From NCBI GenBank assembly GCA_963736695.1, contig CAVTPU010000004.1, positions 2,046,001-2,110,000 of the forward strand: 64,000 bases of DNA. Reading direction: 5' to 3'. The stretch is from CAVTPU01 sp963736695 (GTDB taxonomy: Bacteria; Actinomycetota; Actinomycetes; Mycobacteriales; Micromonosporaceae). Shown here one piece after another: positions 57,164 to 64,000 of this stretch. Both the position numbers and the translations under genes were made by a program. The stretch's first letter is position 1. Each line of letters starts with the position of its first letter. The notes under the pieces were generated by a model. The model was not told the DNA's origin, searched no databases, and worked only from the letters and a program-made list of their open reading frames with translations.

Positions 57164-57883
57164 GTGGTGACGAACAACCAGCGGATCTCAACCGCGGCGG
57201 CGCGGCGGGCGCGAATGCGTGCCGAGGTCACCGACGAGATCAAACAGACGGCCCGACGCCACCTCGCCGCACACGGCGCCGCGAACCTGTCACTGCGTGC
57301 GGTGGCCCGCGACGTTGGAATGGTCTCGTCGGCGGTCTATCGCTACTTCGCCAGTCGGGACGAACTGCTCACAACGCTCATCCTGGACGCCTACGCCGCG
57401 CTGGGCGAGGCGGTCGAGGTGGCCGAGGGTCGCGTCGAACGCACTGATCTGATCGGGCGTTATCGCGCGGCCTGGCACGCGGCACGGGAGTGGGCACTGG
57501 CCCAGCCTCACGAATATGGTCTCATCTACGGCAGCCCAGTGCCGGGATACGCCGCGCCGCCGGACACGGTCGTGCAGGCGGTGCGGCCGACCGTCGTGCT
57601 CACCGCGATCCTCGCCGACGGGGTTGACGCCGACGCGCTGAGCCCGCCGCCGCCCGAGACGCTCGCTCCGCCCATGGTGGCCGAGATGACCCGGCTCGCG
57701 GCACTCATGTGTCCGCAGGCGCCGCTGGTCGTGCTCGCCCGCGGCATGGTCGCGTGGACCGAACTCTTCGGCGCCATCAACTTCGAGATCTTCGGTCGAC
57801 TCACCAATTTTGTGGACGACCCGGAGTCCTGGTTCGACTATCAGGTCACGGCCACGGCCCGGTTTGTCGGCCTCCTGCCCTGA
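57164..57883 (+). CDS. TetR/AcrR-family repressor
   Basis: 239 residues. N-terminal HTH 'LSLRAVARDVGMVSSAVYRY' (residues ~45-65) followed by 'FASRDELLTTLILDAYAAL'; the C-terminal ligand domain has 'WHAAREWALAQPHEYGLIYG' typical of the TetR_C_33-like group. GTG 57164 (or 57167) is eight bases after GATAAT, a leaderless start; ATG 57155 overlaps the -10 box and is unlikely. It should repress itself and the epimerase through the AGAGC-N3-GCTCT sites. Confidence 0.9.
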   Translation: MVTNNQRISTAAARRARMRAEVTDEIKQTARRHLAAHGAANLSLRAVARDVGMVSSAVYRYFASRDELLTTLILDAYAALGEAVEVAEGRVERTDLIGRYRAAWHAAREWALAQPHEYGLIYGSPVPGYAAPPDTVVQAVRPTVVLTAILADGVDADALSPPPPETLAPPMVAEMTRLAALMCPQAPLVVLARGMVAWTELFGAINFEIFGRLTNFVDDPESWFDYQVTATARFVGLLP

Positions 57884-57913
57884 ATCGTCGCCTTCCTCAG
57901 GCTGACCGACGGC

Positions 57914-58885
57914 TCATTCGGCGCCACCCGACGAATGCCCGGGAAACAGATGCGCGGCGGGGTCGATCGCCACCGCCGCATTGTTGACCGCAGTCGCCGC
58001 CTCCCCGAATCCGACGGCGATCAGCCGGACCTTGCCCGGATATTGCGAGATGTCGCCAGCGGCGAAGACCCGGGGCAGGTTTGTCGCGGTGGTCGAGTCG
58101 ACGACAATGTGTCGCTTGTCGAGCGTCAACCCCCACTCCGCGAGGGGGCCCAGGTCTGCGGTGAAGCCCAACGCCGCGACCACGGTGTCGGCGGTCAGCA
58201 GCCGGACCGTTCCGTCGCGTTCGGTGATCTCGCAGCCGCTCACCCGGTCCTCGCCGACGAGTCGGGTGACCTCGGCGTTGACGATGATCTCGACCGGCAG
58301 CGCTTGGACGCGTGCCACCGTCGCCGCGTGGGCCCGGAAACGATCCCGGCGATGCACCACGGTGACCGACTTCGCCACCGGCAACAGGGCGAGTGCCCAG
58401 TCGAAGGCGGAGTCGCCGCCGCCCACGATCACGACGTCATGGCCGGTGAGATCCGCCAGCCGGGGCACGAAGAAGACCACACCGGCGCCCGCGAACGAAT
58501 CCGCGGCGGGCAGTGGTCGGGGCGTAAAGCTACCGAGACCGCCCGTGATGATCACCGCACCGGCAATGCACCGCGTGCCGTCCGACAACGTCAGGCAGGG
58601 CCGACCGTCATCAAGGCGGGCGAACTTCTCCGCGCGTACGCCCAATATGTAGACCGGGTTGAACGGCGCCGCCTGTTCGACGAGGTTGGCGACCAGTTCC
58701 CGCCCACGGATCGCGACCAACCCGCCGACGTCATAGATCAGCTTCTCCGGATACATCGCCGAGACCTGGCCTCCCGGCTCAGGCAACGAGTCGATCACGG
58801 CCGTGGTCAGACCACGGAACCCGGCGTAGTAGGCGGCGAACAGCCCAGTCGGACCGGCACCGACAATGGCGACGTCAACCTCCAC
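57914..58885 (-). CDS. Ferredoxin/flavodoxin-NADP+ reductase, TrxR-like
   Basis: 323 residues. FAD site 'VAIVGAGPTGLFAAYYAGFR', 'PEPGGQVSAMYPEKLIYDV' (no CxxC, so not thioredoxin reductase), NADPH site 'DVVIVGGGDSAFDWALAL', 'HRRDRFRAHAATVARV', and C-terminal 'VFAAGDISQYPGKVRLIAVG'. This is the FNR2/YumC type. It can reduce FdxA and hence P450s or other clients. GTG 58885 has GAGGAG eight bases upstream. Confidence 0.94.
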   Translation of the reverse strand: MEVDVAIVGAGPTGLFAAYYAGFRGLTTAVIDSLPEPGGQVSAMYPEKLIYDVGGLVAIRGRELVANLVEQAAPFNPVYILGVRAEKFARLDDGRPCLTLSDGTRCIAGAVIITGGLGSFTPRPLPAADSFAGAGVVFFVPRLADLTGHDVVIVGGGDSAFDWALALLPVAKSVTVVHRRDRFRAHAATVARVQALPVEIIVNAEVTRLVGEDRVSGCEITERDGTVRLLTADTVVAALGFTADLGPLAEWGLTLDKRHIVVDSTTATNLPRVFAAGDISQYPGKVRLIAVGFGEAATAVNNAAVAIDPAAHLFPGHSSGGAE

Positions 58886-58909
58886 TGTGCACGCTCCTCA
58901 CCGAGGCGT

Positions 58910-58930
58910 GCCGGCCCGAAGCGGGCCGGC
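58910..58930 (-). terminator. Hairpin terminator after the transglycosylase-like gene
   Basis: 9-bp perfect stem GCCGGCCCG/CGGGCCGGC with a 3-base loop, between two minus-strand genes. Confidence 0.5.
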
Positions 58931-59006
58931 GACGTCCCGCACCCGACGTTACGCACAGCGCAACGCGTGGGCAAGGACAACGCCGGCGCCGAGGCTACGG
59001 GCGAAA

Positions 59007-59633
59007 TCAATACCAGTGATTGGCGAGCCAGAAGTTCCACGCGCCACAGGGGCTCTTGTATCGACCCTTGATATAGCCGAGGCCCCACTTGATCTGCGGC
59101 ACCGGGCTGGTCCGCCAGTCGGAGCCCTCGCTGGCCATCTTGCTGCCCGGCAGCGCCTGCGGGATGCCATAGGCGCCGGAGGACTTGTTGACGGCCTTGT
59201 GGTTCCAGCCGCTTTCCTTGGTCCACATCCGGTCCAGGCAGGGCATCTCCGCGAGCCCGAAGCCGGCCTCAAGCATCAACGCGCACCCGATCGCCCGGTT
59301 GCCGGTGTATTCCTTGCACGACGCGGGGATCGGGTATGACGGCCGGGTCGTCGACCGGCTCGCGGCCTGCGCGCGGCGGGCGGCGTCGTTGGCCTTCTTC
59401 ACCCGGTCGGCGGCGGACGCGGCCGCAGCGACCGCCTTGGCGTGGGCGAGCGCGGCCGCCACGTCTCGACCCGAGTCGGGCGTCGGCGTGGGTGACGGAA
59501 CATTCGCGATCGCCACCGGGTCCGAGATCGCCACTCGGCGCTGCTGGTCAAATCCAAGAGTGACACCGGCGACAGTGCCGAGAACGAGCACACTGATGCC
59601 GATCACCTGAAACGTCCGCACCGGGCGGGCCAC
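59007..59633 (-). CDS. Secreted transglycosylase-like protein
   Basis: 208 residues. N-terminal membrane/signal helix (TFQVIGISVLVLGTVAGVTL), an Ala-rich coiled linker (AAALAHAKAVAAAASAADRV), and a C-terminal SLT-like domain: 'LDRMWTKESGWNHKAVNKSS', 'GAYGIPQALPGSKMAS', 'KWGLGYIKGRYKSPCGAW'. Glu in 'TKESGWN' is the predicted catalytic acid. It should cleave or remodel peptidoglycan. GTG 59633 lies about seven bases after AAGGA. Confidence 0.87.
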   Translation of the reverse strand: MARPVRTFQVIGISVLVLGTVAGVTLGFDQQRRVAISDPVAIANVPSPTPTPDSGRDVAAALAHAKAVAAAASAADRVKKANDAARRAQAASRSTTRPSYPIPASCKEYTGNRAIGCALMLEAGFGLAEMPCLDRMWTKESGWNHKAVNKSSGAYGIPQALPGSKMASEGSDWRTSPVPQIKWGLGYIKGRYKSPCGAWNFWLANHWY

Positions 59634-60023
59634 AGACCTTTCCTTTCGCCGAGGACACATGACCGGCGGATCGACGACATGATTCTTCGTCTTCGCGCCG
59701 CCAAGCGCGCCTCATTCACGAAGAGAACTCGCGGCAAAAGCGCACTCGACGTTCACTGTTGTCCAACGAAGCGCCATTGCGCGAATCGAGCCGGGCATCC
59801 TGTGATTGATGCCACATTCCAAATGTGGGCATATGGCATTCGAATAGGATAAGACGCCACCCATCCCGTACGCCGAATTCGGCTCACATTCGCAGCGGCA
59901 ATCGACAGTCACCACTGAAAAAGCGTTGTGGGGCAAGGCTTCACAACGTAGTGCTCACGTGACGATCCGCACATCGAGGCAATCACTGTCAGACGTCGGG
60001 CAATAACTGTGAGACGCGACGGA
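59634..60023. other. Intergenic region uppS / transglycosylase
   Basis: 390 bases with no convincing gene. It holds an AT-richer middle (59795-59860), a hairpin at 59810-59831, and two imperfect direct repeats at 59978-60016. Presumably contains the promoter of the transglycosylase-like gene. Confidence 0.5.
59978..60016. repeat. Two imperfect 18-base direct repeats
   Basis: GGCAATCACTGTCAGACG (59978-59995) and GGCAATAACTGTGAGACG (59999-60016), 16 of 18 identical, period 21 bases (two helical turns). Confidence 0.6.
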
Positions 60024-60794
60024 TCAGGCGCCGAAGCGTCGTTGCCGATCGGAATAGTTGCGCAACGCGCGAAGAAAATCGGTCTTTCGAAAATCGGGCC
60101 AGTTGACATCGGCGAAATAGAACTCCGAATGCGCGCTCTGCCAGAGCAAGAACCCGGAGAGGCGCTGTTCGCCACTCGTTCGGATAACCAGATCGGGGTC
60201 GGGCTGTCCCTTTGTGTAGAGATGCTCGGCGATATGGTCGACGTCGAGGACCTCGGCCAGCTGCTCCAGAGTGCCCCCGCGCCGGGCATGTTCCTGCAAG
60301 AGCGACCGCACGGCGTCGGCGATCTCCCGCCTCCCGCCATAGCCCACGGCGATGTTGACCTGCGCGCCGCCGCGCCGGCCGACGGTGCGGTCCTCGGCCG
60401 ACTTCAACGAGGCGGCGAGATGGGCGGGCAACACGTCGAGCGCCCCGACCATCCGAAGCTGCCACGGTTGCGACTCGGCCGCGAGCTCCGTGACAAGATC
60501 CTCGATGATCTTGAGTAACGGCTCCAGCTCGGCCGCCGGGCGGGAGAGATTGTCGGTGGAGAGCAACCACAACGTGACGTGAGCGATCTTCGCCTCGTCA
60601 CACCATCGCAGAAGCTCCTTGATGCGTTCGGCGCCGACGCGGTGACCGTCGTTGGGATCGACGTAACCCATCTCCTTGGCCCACCGTCGATTGCCGTCGC
60701 ACATCACCCCGACGTGGCGCGGCATGGACCTGCCGACGAGCCGACGGGTGAGGCGCCGCTCGTAAGCGGAGTACGCAAGGTCGGTGAGCCTCAT
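60024..60794 (-). CDS. uppS: Isoprenyl (polyprenyl) diphosphate synthase, cis type
   Basis: 256 residues. 'HVGVMCDGNRRWAKEMGYVD' with catalytic Asp, 'LWLLSTDNLSRPAAELEPLL', 'DLVIRTSGEQRLSGFLLWQS' and 'FYFADVNWPDFRKTDFLRAL' are hallmark cis-prenyltransferase motifs. The N-terminal 'MRLTDLAYSAYERRL' matches the shorter-chain Z-prenyl synthases of actinobacteria, so product length (farnesyl versus decaprenyl/undecaprenyl) is not certain. TAGGCT stands eight bases before the ATG (leaderless). Confidence 0.93.
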   Translation of the reverse strand: MRLTDLAYSAYERRLTRRLVGRSMPRHVGVMCDGNRRWAKEMGYVDPNDGHRVGAERIKELLRWCDEAKIAHVTLWLLSTDNLSRPAAELEPLLKIIEDLVTELAAESQPWQLRMVGALDVLPAHLAASLKSAEDRTVGRRGGAQVNIAVGYGGRREIADAVRSLLQEHARRGGTLEQLAEVLDVDHIAEHLYTKGQPDPDLVIRTSGEQRLSGFLLWQSAHSEFYFADVNWPDFRKTDFLRALRNYSDRQRRFGA

Positions 60795-60949
60795 CAGTCT
60801 GGAGCCTATCGCTTCCTCACTGCGATCGATTCAGCGGCGCGGACGTGAGATCACGCCGGTCGGGGGAGCCCACGCGACGCCGTCGGGGGTAGGCCGCCCG
60901 CAGACCCGCACAAGGGTCACCGGACGGCCGCGACACGCCGACGCCCCAC

Positions 60950-62800
60950 TCAGCTAGTCAGGCCGAGCCGAGCCTTGAGCGCGTCGAGTTCCGACCAGAG
61001 CACGCCGGGCAGTTTGTCGCCGAACACCTCGAACCACTCCGTGACGCTGGGCACCTCGGCGCGCCACTCATCGGGGTCGACCCGAAGCACCGCCTCGATC
61101 TGCTCGGGGGTGAGGTCGAGCCCATCGGTGTCGAGCGACTCGGCAGTCGGCACCCATCCGATCGGGGTCTCGGCCGCGTCGGCCGCGCCCTCCAGGCGTT
61201 CGACAACCCACTTGAGGACCCGCGAGTTCTCCCCGAAACCTGGCCAGAGGAACGACCCGTCGCTGTCACGACGGAACCAGTTCACATAATAGATCTTGGG
61301 CAGGACGGACGGGGCGCCCGCGCCCTTGCCGATCGACAGCCAGTGCGCCAGATAATCACCCGCGTGATAGCCGATGAAGGGCAGCATCGCCATCGGATCG
61401 CGACGCACGACGCCGACCTGCCCGACGGCGGCGGCGGTCGTCTCCGAGGAGAGGGTCGCTCCGAAATAGACCCCGTGGGTCCAGTCACGCGCCTCGGTGA
61501 CCAACGGGACCGTCGTCTTGCGGCGTCCGCCGAAGAGGATCGCCGAGATCGGCACCCCGTTGGGGCTGTCATATTCCGGGGCCAGAATCGGGCATTGGGT
61601 GATCGGAGCGCAGAAGCGCGAGTTCGGGTGACTCGATGTCTCATCCGAGTCCGGAGTCCAATCCCGACCGTGCCAATCGATGAGGTGCGCAGGCGGCTCG
61701 CCCATGCCCTCCCACCACACGTCTCCGTCGTCGGTGCGCGCGACGTTGGTGAAGATGGAGTTGCCCTGATCGAGTGTGTGCATCGCGTTGGGGTTGGTCG
61801 ACCAGTCGGTCCCCGGGGCCACGCCGAAGAGACCGTATTCCGGGTTGACCGCATAGAGCCTGCCGTCGGGGCCGAACCGCATCCATGCGATGTCGTCGCC
61901 GAGCGTCTCGACCTTCCAACCCGGGATCGTCGGCGAGAGCATCGCGAGATTTGTCTTGCCGCACGCGGACGGGAACGCGGCCGCGACATAGTGCACCACG
62001 TTGGCGGGTGAGGTGAGCTTGAGGATCAGCATGTGTTCGGCGAGCCAACCCTCGTCGCGCGCCATGACGCTGGCGATGCGCAGGGAATAGCACTTCTTGC
62101 CGAGCAACGAGTTGCCGCCGTAACCCGATCCGAACGACCAAATCTCGCGGGTGTCCGGAAAGTGGGAGATGTATTTGGTGTCATTGCACGGCCACAGCGT
62201 GTCCGTCTGGCCCGGCTCCAACGGCGCGCCGACCGAGTGCAGGGCAGGCACGAAGTCGGTCTCCGCGCCCATCGCCGTCAGCACCTCGGCGCCCATCCGG
62301 GTCATGATCTTCATGGAGACGACGACGTAGGGGCTGTCTGTGATCTCCACGCCGTATTTGGGATGGTCCGCAGTGAGCGGCCCCATGCAGAACGGCACCA
62401 CATACATCGTGCGGCCCCGCATGCAACCCCGATAGAGCCCGGTCATGACCTGACGCATCTCGCCCGGGTCCATCCAGTTGTTCGTGGGACCGGCGTCGTC
62501 CGCATCGGCTGAACAGATGTATGTCCGTTGCTCGACCCGGGCCACATCCGACGGGTCGGTGCGGGCCCAGAACGAGTTGGGGCGCTTGTGGGGGTTGAGC
62601 CGCACGAGCACTCCCGCGTCCACGAGTTGATCGGTTAACCGGGTCCACTCAGCCTGCGATCCGTCGCACCAGACGATGGCGTCGGGTGTGGTCAGTTCGG
62701 CAACCTCGCGCACCCAGGCGAGCAGCCTGGCGTGGCGGGTCGGCGCGCCCGCCAACGCGTCGGCATATGGCGAGGCGAATTCCTCGACTGAGGTCGTCAT
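60950..62800 (-). CDS. pckG: Phosphoenolpyruvate carboxykinase (GTP)
   Basis: 616 residues. GTP-PEPCK motifs: kinase P-loop 'FPSACGKTNLAMLSPT' with its hyper-reactive Cys, 'PNSFWARTDPSDVARVEQRT' substrate region, 'VETLGDDIAWMRFGPDG' Mn2+ site, and 'FPDTREIWSFGSGYGGNSLL'. Full length for the family. It makes PEP from oxaloacetate, complementing glpX in gluconeogenesis. Single gene. Confidence 0.96.
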   Translation of the reverse strand: MTTSVEEFASPYADALAGAPTRHARLLAWVREVAELTTPDAIVWCDGSQAEWTRLTDQLVDAGVLVRLNPHKRPNSFWARTDPSDVARVEQRTYICSADADDAGPTNNWMDPGEMRQVMTGLYRGCMRGRTMYVVPFCMGPLTADHPKYGVEITDSPYVVVSMKIMTRMGAEVLTAMGAETDFVPALHSVGAPLEPGQTDTLWPCNDTKYISHFPDTREIWSFGSGYGGNSLLGKKCYSLRIASVMARDEGWLAEHMLILKLTSPANVVHYVAAAFPSACGKTNLAMLSPTIPGWKVETLGDDIAWMRFGPDGRLYAVNPEYGLFGVAPGTDWSTNPNAMHTLDQGNSIFTNVARTDDGDVWWEGMGEPPAHLIDWHGRDWTPDSDETSSHPNSRFCAPITQCPILAPEYDSPNGVPISAILFGGRRKTTVPLVTEARDWTHGVYFGATLSSETTAAAVGQVGVVRRDPMAMLPFIGYHAGDYLAHWLSIGKGAGAPSVLPKIYYVNWFRRDSDGSFLWPGFGENSRVLKWVVERLEGAADAAETPIGWVPTAESLDTDGLDLTPEQIEAVLRVDPDEWRAEVPSVTEWFEVFGDKLPGVLWSELDALKARLGLTS

Positions 62801-62968
62801 GTTCGTTTCCGCTCCTTGTGGTCCACGCTGACCAACCCGGGTCGGGCGGCGACATCGCGCCGGTCGACACCGGAGACTTGTGAGCCCAGCCTAAACCCGC
62901 GTTACCGCCTGGGCTGTCGAGTCGCTTGTGAACATCTGCACACGCTCGACGCCAGGTGTCCCACATTT

Positions 62969-62980
62969 GCTCGTACGAGC
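62969..62980. promoter_or_regulatory. 12-bp perfect palindrome upstream of pckG
   Basis: GCTCGTACGAGC lies in the 327-base region between divergent pckG and gtrA starts, within 'TTT...GTG' flanks. Candidate operator; no regulator assigned. The rest of the region shows no gene. Confidence 0.35.
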
Positions 62981-63127
62981 GTGTTTGCCCGCTCTCACGC
63001 GCGTCAGTGCGCATGGGAGCGTTTCCGTCGGAGGGCAGGCGGGGTGCGGGCCCGCCCGCCACAATCCGCGCCACGGACCTGACGCGGCTCGACCATCGGC
63101 GCATGACCGCCGGCGTAAGCTGGGCTT

Positions 63128-63622
63128 GTGCCATCCCCTGTGTCGACCGTGGATCGCCCGAAGAGTCTGCCGCGCGTCCTCTTCGACCGGTTCGAACACC
63201 TCATCCGTGAGTTCGGAAAGTTCGGCGTCGTCGGCGCGATCTGTTATGTCATCGACATCGTCATCTTCAACGTGTGCCGGGTCTCCTTCGGCCTGACGTG
63301 GTTCCCTTCGCTGGTGATCTCCACGGTCATCGCCGCGACCGTCGCGTTTCTCGGCAACCGCTACTGGACCTGGCGACACCGGGAACGCACCGCGCTGCAC
63401 CGGGAATACGGTCTCTACTTCGGTTTCAACATCGTCGGTCTGTTGATCAGCGCGGGACTTCTGGTTTTCACTCATGATCTGCTCGGCGCCCGATGGGTGG
63501 AACTGCAGTCACCATTGGCCGACAACATCTCCGGCAAAGTGATCGGCGTGGCCTTCGCCTCCGCCTTCCGATTCTGGGCATACCGCCGATACGTCTTCCG
63601 GCCAGCACCAGCGGAGACGTGA
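63128..63622 (+). CDS. GtrA-family membrane protein
   Basis: 164 residues with four membrane helices ('FGKFGVVGAICYVIDIVIFN', 'FPSLVISTVIAATVAFLGNR', 'GLYFGFNIVGLLISAGLLVF', and a C-terminal one near 'SGKVIGVAFASAFRFWAYRR'). GtrA proteins are thought to flip or assist transfer of polyprenyl-linked sugars in wall glycan synthesis. GTG 63128 lies six bases after TAAGCT (leaderless). Confidence 0.9.
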   Translation: MPSPVSTVDRPKSLPRVLFDRFEHLIREFGKFGVVGAICYVIDIVIFNVCRVSFGLTWFPSLVISTVIAATVAFLGNRYWTWRHRERTALHREYGLYFGFNIVGLLISAGLLVFTHDLLGARWVELQSPLADNISGKVIGVAFASAFRFWAYRRYVFRPAPAET

Positions 63623-63694
63623 TCAACACCGCTCGACGCCCCGCCACCACCGACGGCGGAGGACTCCCTGGTGCAGACCACGTAGAGTGACGTG

Positions 63695-64000
63695 GTGAAT
63701 TTTCTCCAGTTCCTGCCGGAGCGGTGGCATGGACTCGCACGCGAAGTGGCGAAGTTCGGCACGATCGGCGTGATCAACCTTTGCGTCAACGTCGTGATCT
63801 CCAACCTCCTCTGGCTGACCATCCTTAGCCAAGGCGAGGTCAAGGCAAAGGCGATCGCCACGATCATCGCCACCACCAGCGCCTATTTCCTCAACCGGCA
63901 CTGGACCTATCGCGACCGGCCGAAGTCGACACTGCGGCGGGAATACACCCTTTTCTTCCTCTTCAACCTCGTCGGCCTGCTCATCGAGGTCGGGGTCGTC
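63695..64000 (+). CDS. GtrA-family membrane protein (3' partial)
   Basis: First 102 residues of a second GtrA protein, cut by the window end. Frame reads 'VAKFGTIGVINLCVNVVISN', 'ATIIATTSAYFLNRHWTYRD', 'EYTLFFLFNLVGLLIEVGVV', parallel to the upstream gtrA gene, so this is a tandem paralogous pair. GTG 63695 lies six bases after TAGAGT (63683-63688). Confidence 0.88.
   Translation, partial: MNFLQFLPERWHGLAREVAKFGTIGVINLCVNVVISNLLWLTILSQGEVKAKAIATIIATTSAYFLNRHWTYRDRPKSTLRREYTLFFLFNLVGLLIEVGVV

Noticed and set aside
59661..59990. c-di-AMP (ydaO-type) riboswitch ahead of the transglycosylase-like gene
   Set aside because: I looked for the conserved pseudo-symmetric core on the minus strand and did not find it.
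1..64000. tRNA, rRNA or CRISPR arrays
   Set aside because: No cloverleaf with a TTCGANTC arm, no rRNA motifs, and no regularly spaced repeats were seen by reading; a covariance-model search would be decisive.

Overview
This is a chromosomal stretch of a high-GC actinobacterium. The evidence is mycothiol biosynthesis (MshB), the actinobacterial forms of DapC/DapD/DapE, DUF3117, DUF4245, FolP2, a GTP-dependent PEP carboxykinase, frequent GTG starts and many apparently leaderless mRNAs (a TANNNT box 6-8 bases before the start codon). Gene content and order suggest a Micromonosporales/Glycomycetales-like actinomycete, but I cannot fix the genus. No rRNA, tRNA, CRISPR array, transposase or phage gene was seen. 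The first and last genes (an SDR and a GtrA protein) are cut by the window ends.

Layout. 0-4.1 kb: SDR (partial), a hypothetical protein, an MgtE-N/CBS protein, DUF1003 and mrp. 4.1-8.4 kb: tatB and htrA facing an O-methyltransferase, then leucyl aminopeptidase and DUF3117. 8.4-10.1 kb: a PaaX-type repressor with a PaaG-like crotonase. 10.1-15.3 kb: DivIVA-like protein, folP2, an NTF2-like protein, LOG, dapE and dapD. 15.3-23.4 kb is an accessory island between dapD and dapC. It holds a cytochrome P450, an operon of AMP-forming ligase, SGNH esterase and alpha/beta hydrolase, an ATP-grasp ligase, a 26-residue repetitive charged peptide gene directly upstream of that ligase, and a secreted SGNH hydrolase. 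23.7-29.3 kb: dapC, fdxA, two membrane proteins, mshB and an S9-type protein whose catalytic serine is replaced. 29.3-35.6 kb: a complete oligopeptide-type ABC importer operon. 35.9-39.7 kb: sdhCAB. 39.8-45.9 kb: a NUDIX hydrolase, a degenerate pterin-dehydratase-like protein, an RHH regulator with DUF4097, ychF, an AlkC-like protein, a thioredoxin, a probable cysteine leader peptide and DUF4395. 46-49.7 kb: a heterodimeric ABC exporter. 49.9-57.9 kb: a PLAT-like secreted protein, ispH, xseA-xseB, a lipoprotein, DUF4245, glpX, and an epimerase with a divergent TetR regulator. 57.9-64 kb: ferredoxin reductase, transglycosylase-like protein, uppS, pckG and two GtrA proteins.

How the parts work together. 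dapC, dapD and dapE form the succinylase branch of lysine/meso-DAP synthesis, linking to wall functions nearby (uppS, transglycosylase-like protein, DivIVA-like protein). pckG and glpX are gluconeogenic. sdhCAB, FdxA and the ferredoxin reductase serve respiration and electron transfer. The most interesting signal is the peptide plus ATP-grasp pair at 20546-21990. The peptide gene has its own Shine-Dalgarno sequence and a good promoter, and it is separated from the ligase gene by a perfect 11-bp hairpin. This looks like a small precursor-peptide/peptide-ligase system that I do not recognise from described families. Other unusual points are a cysteine-containing leaderless leader peptide ahead of DUF4395, a serine-less S9 peptidase, a 44-bp perfect palindrome behind dapD, and clear operator architectures for the RHH and TetR regulators. 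Homology and synteny statements come from memory of the families, not from a database search.
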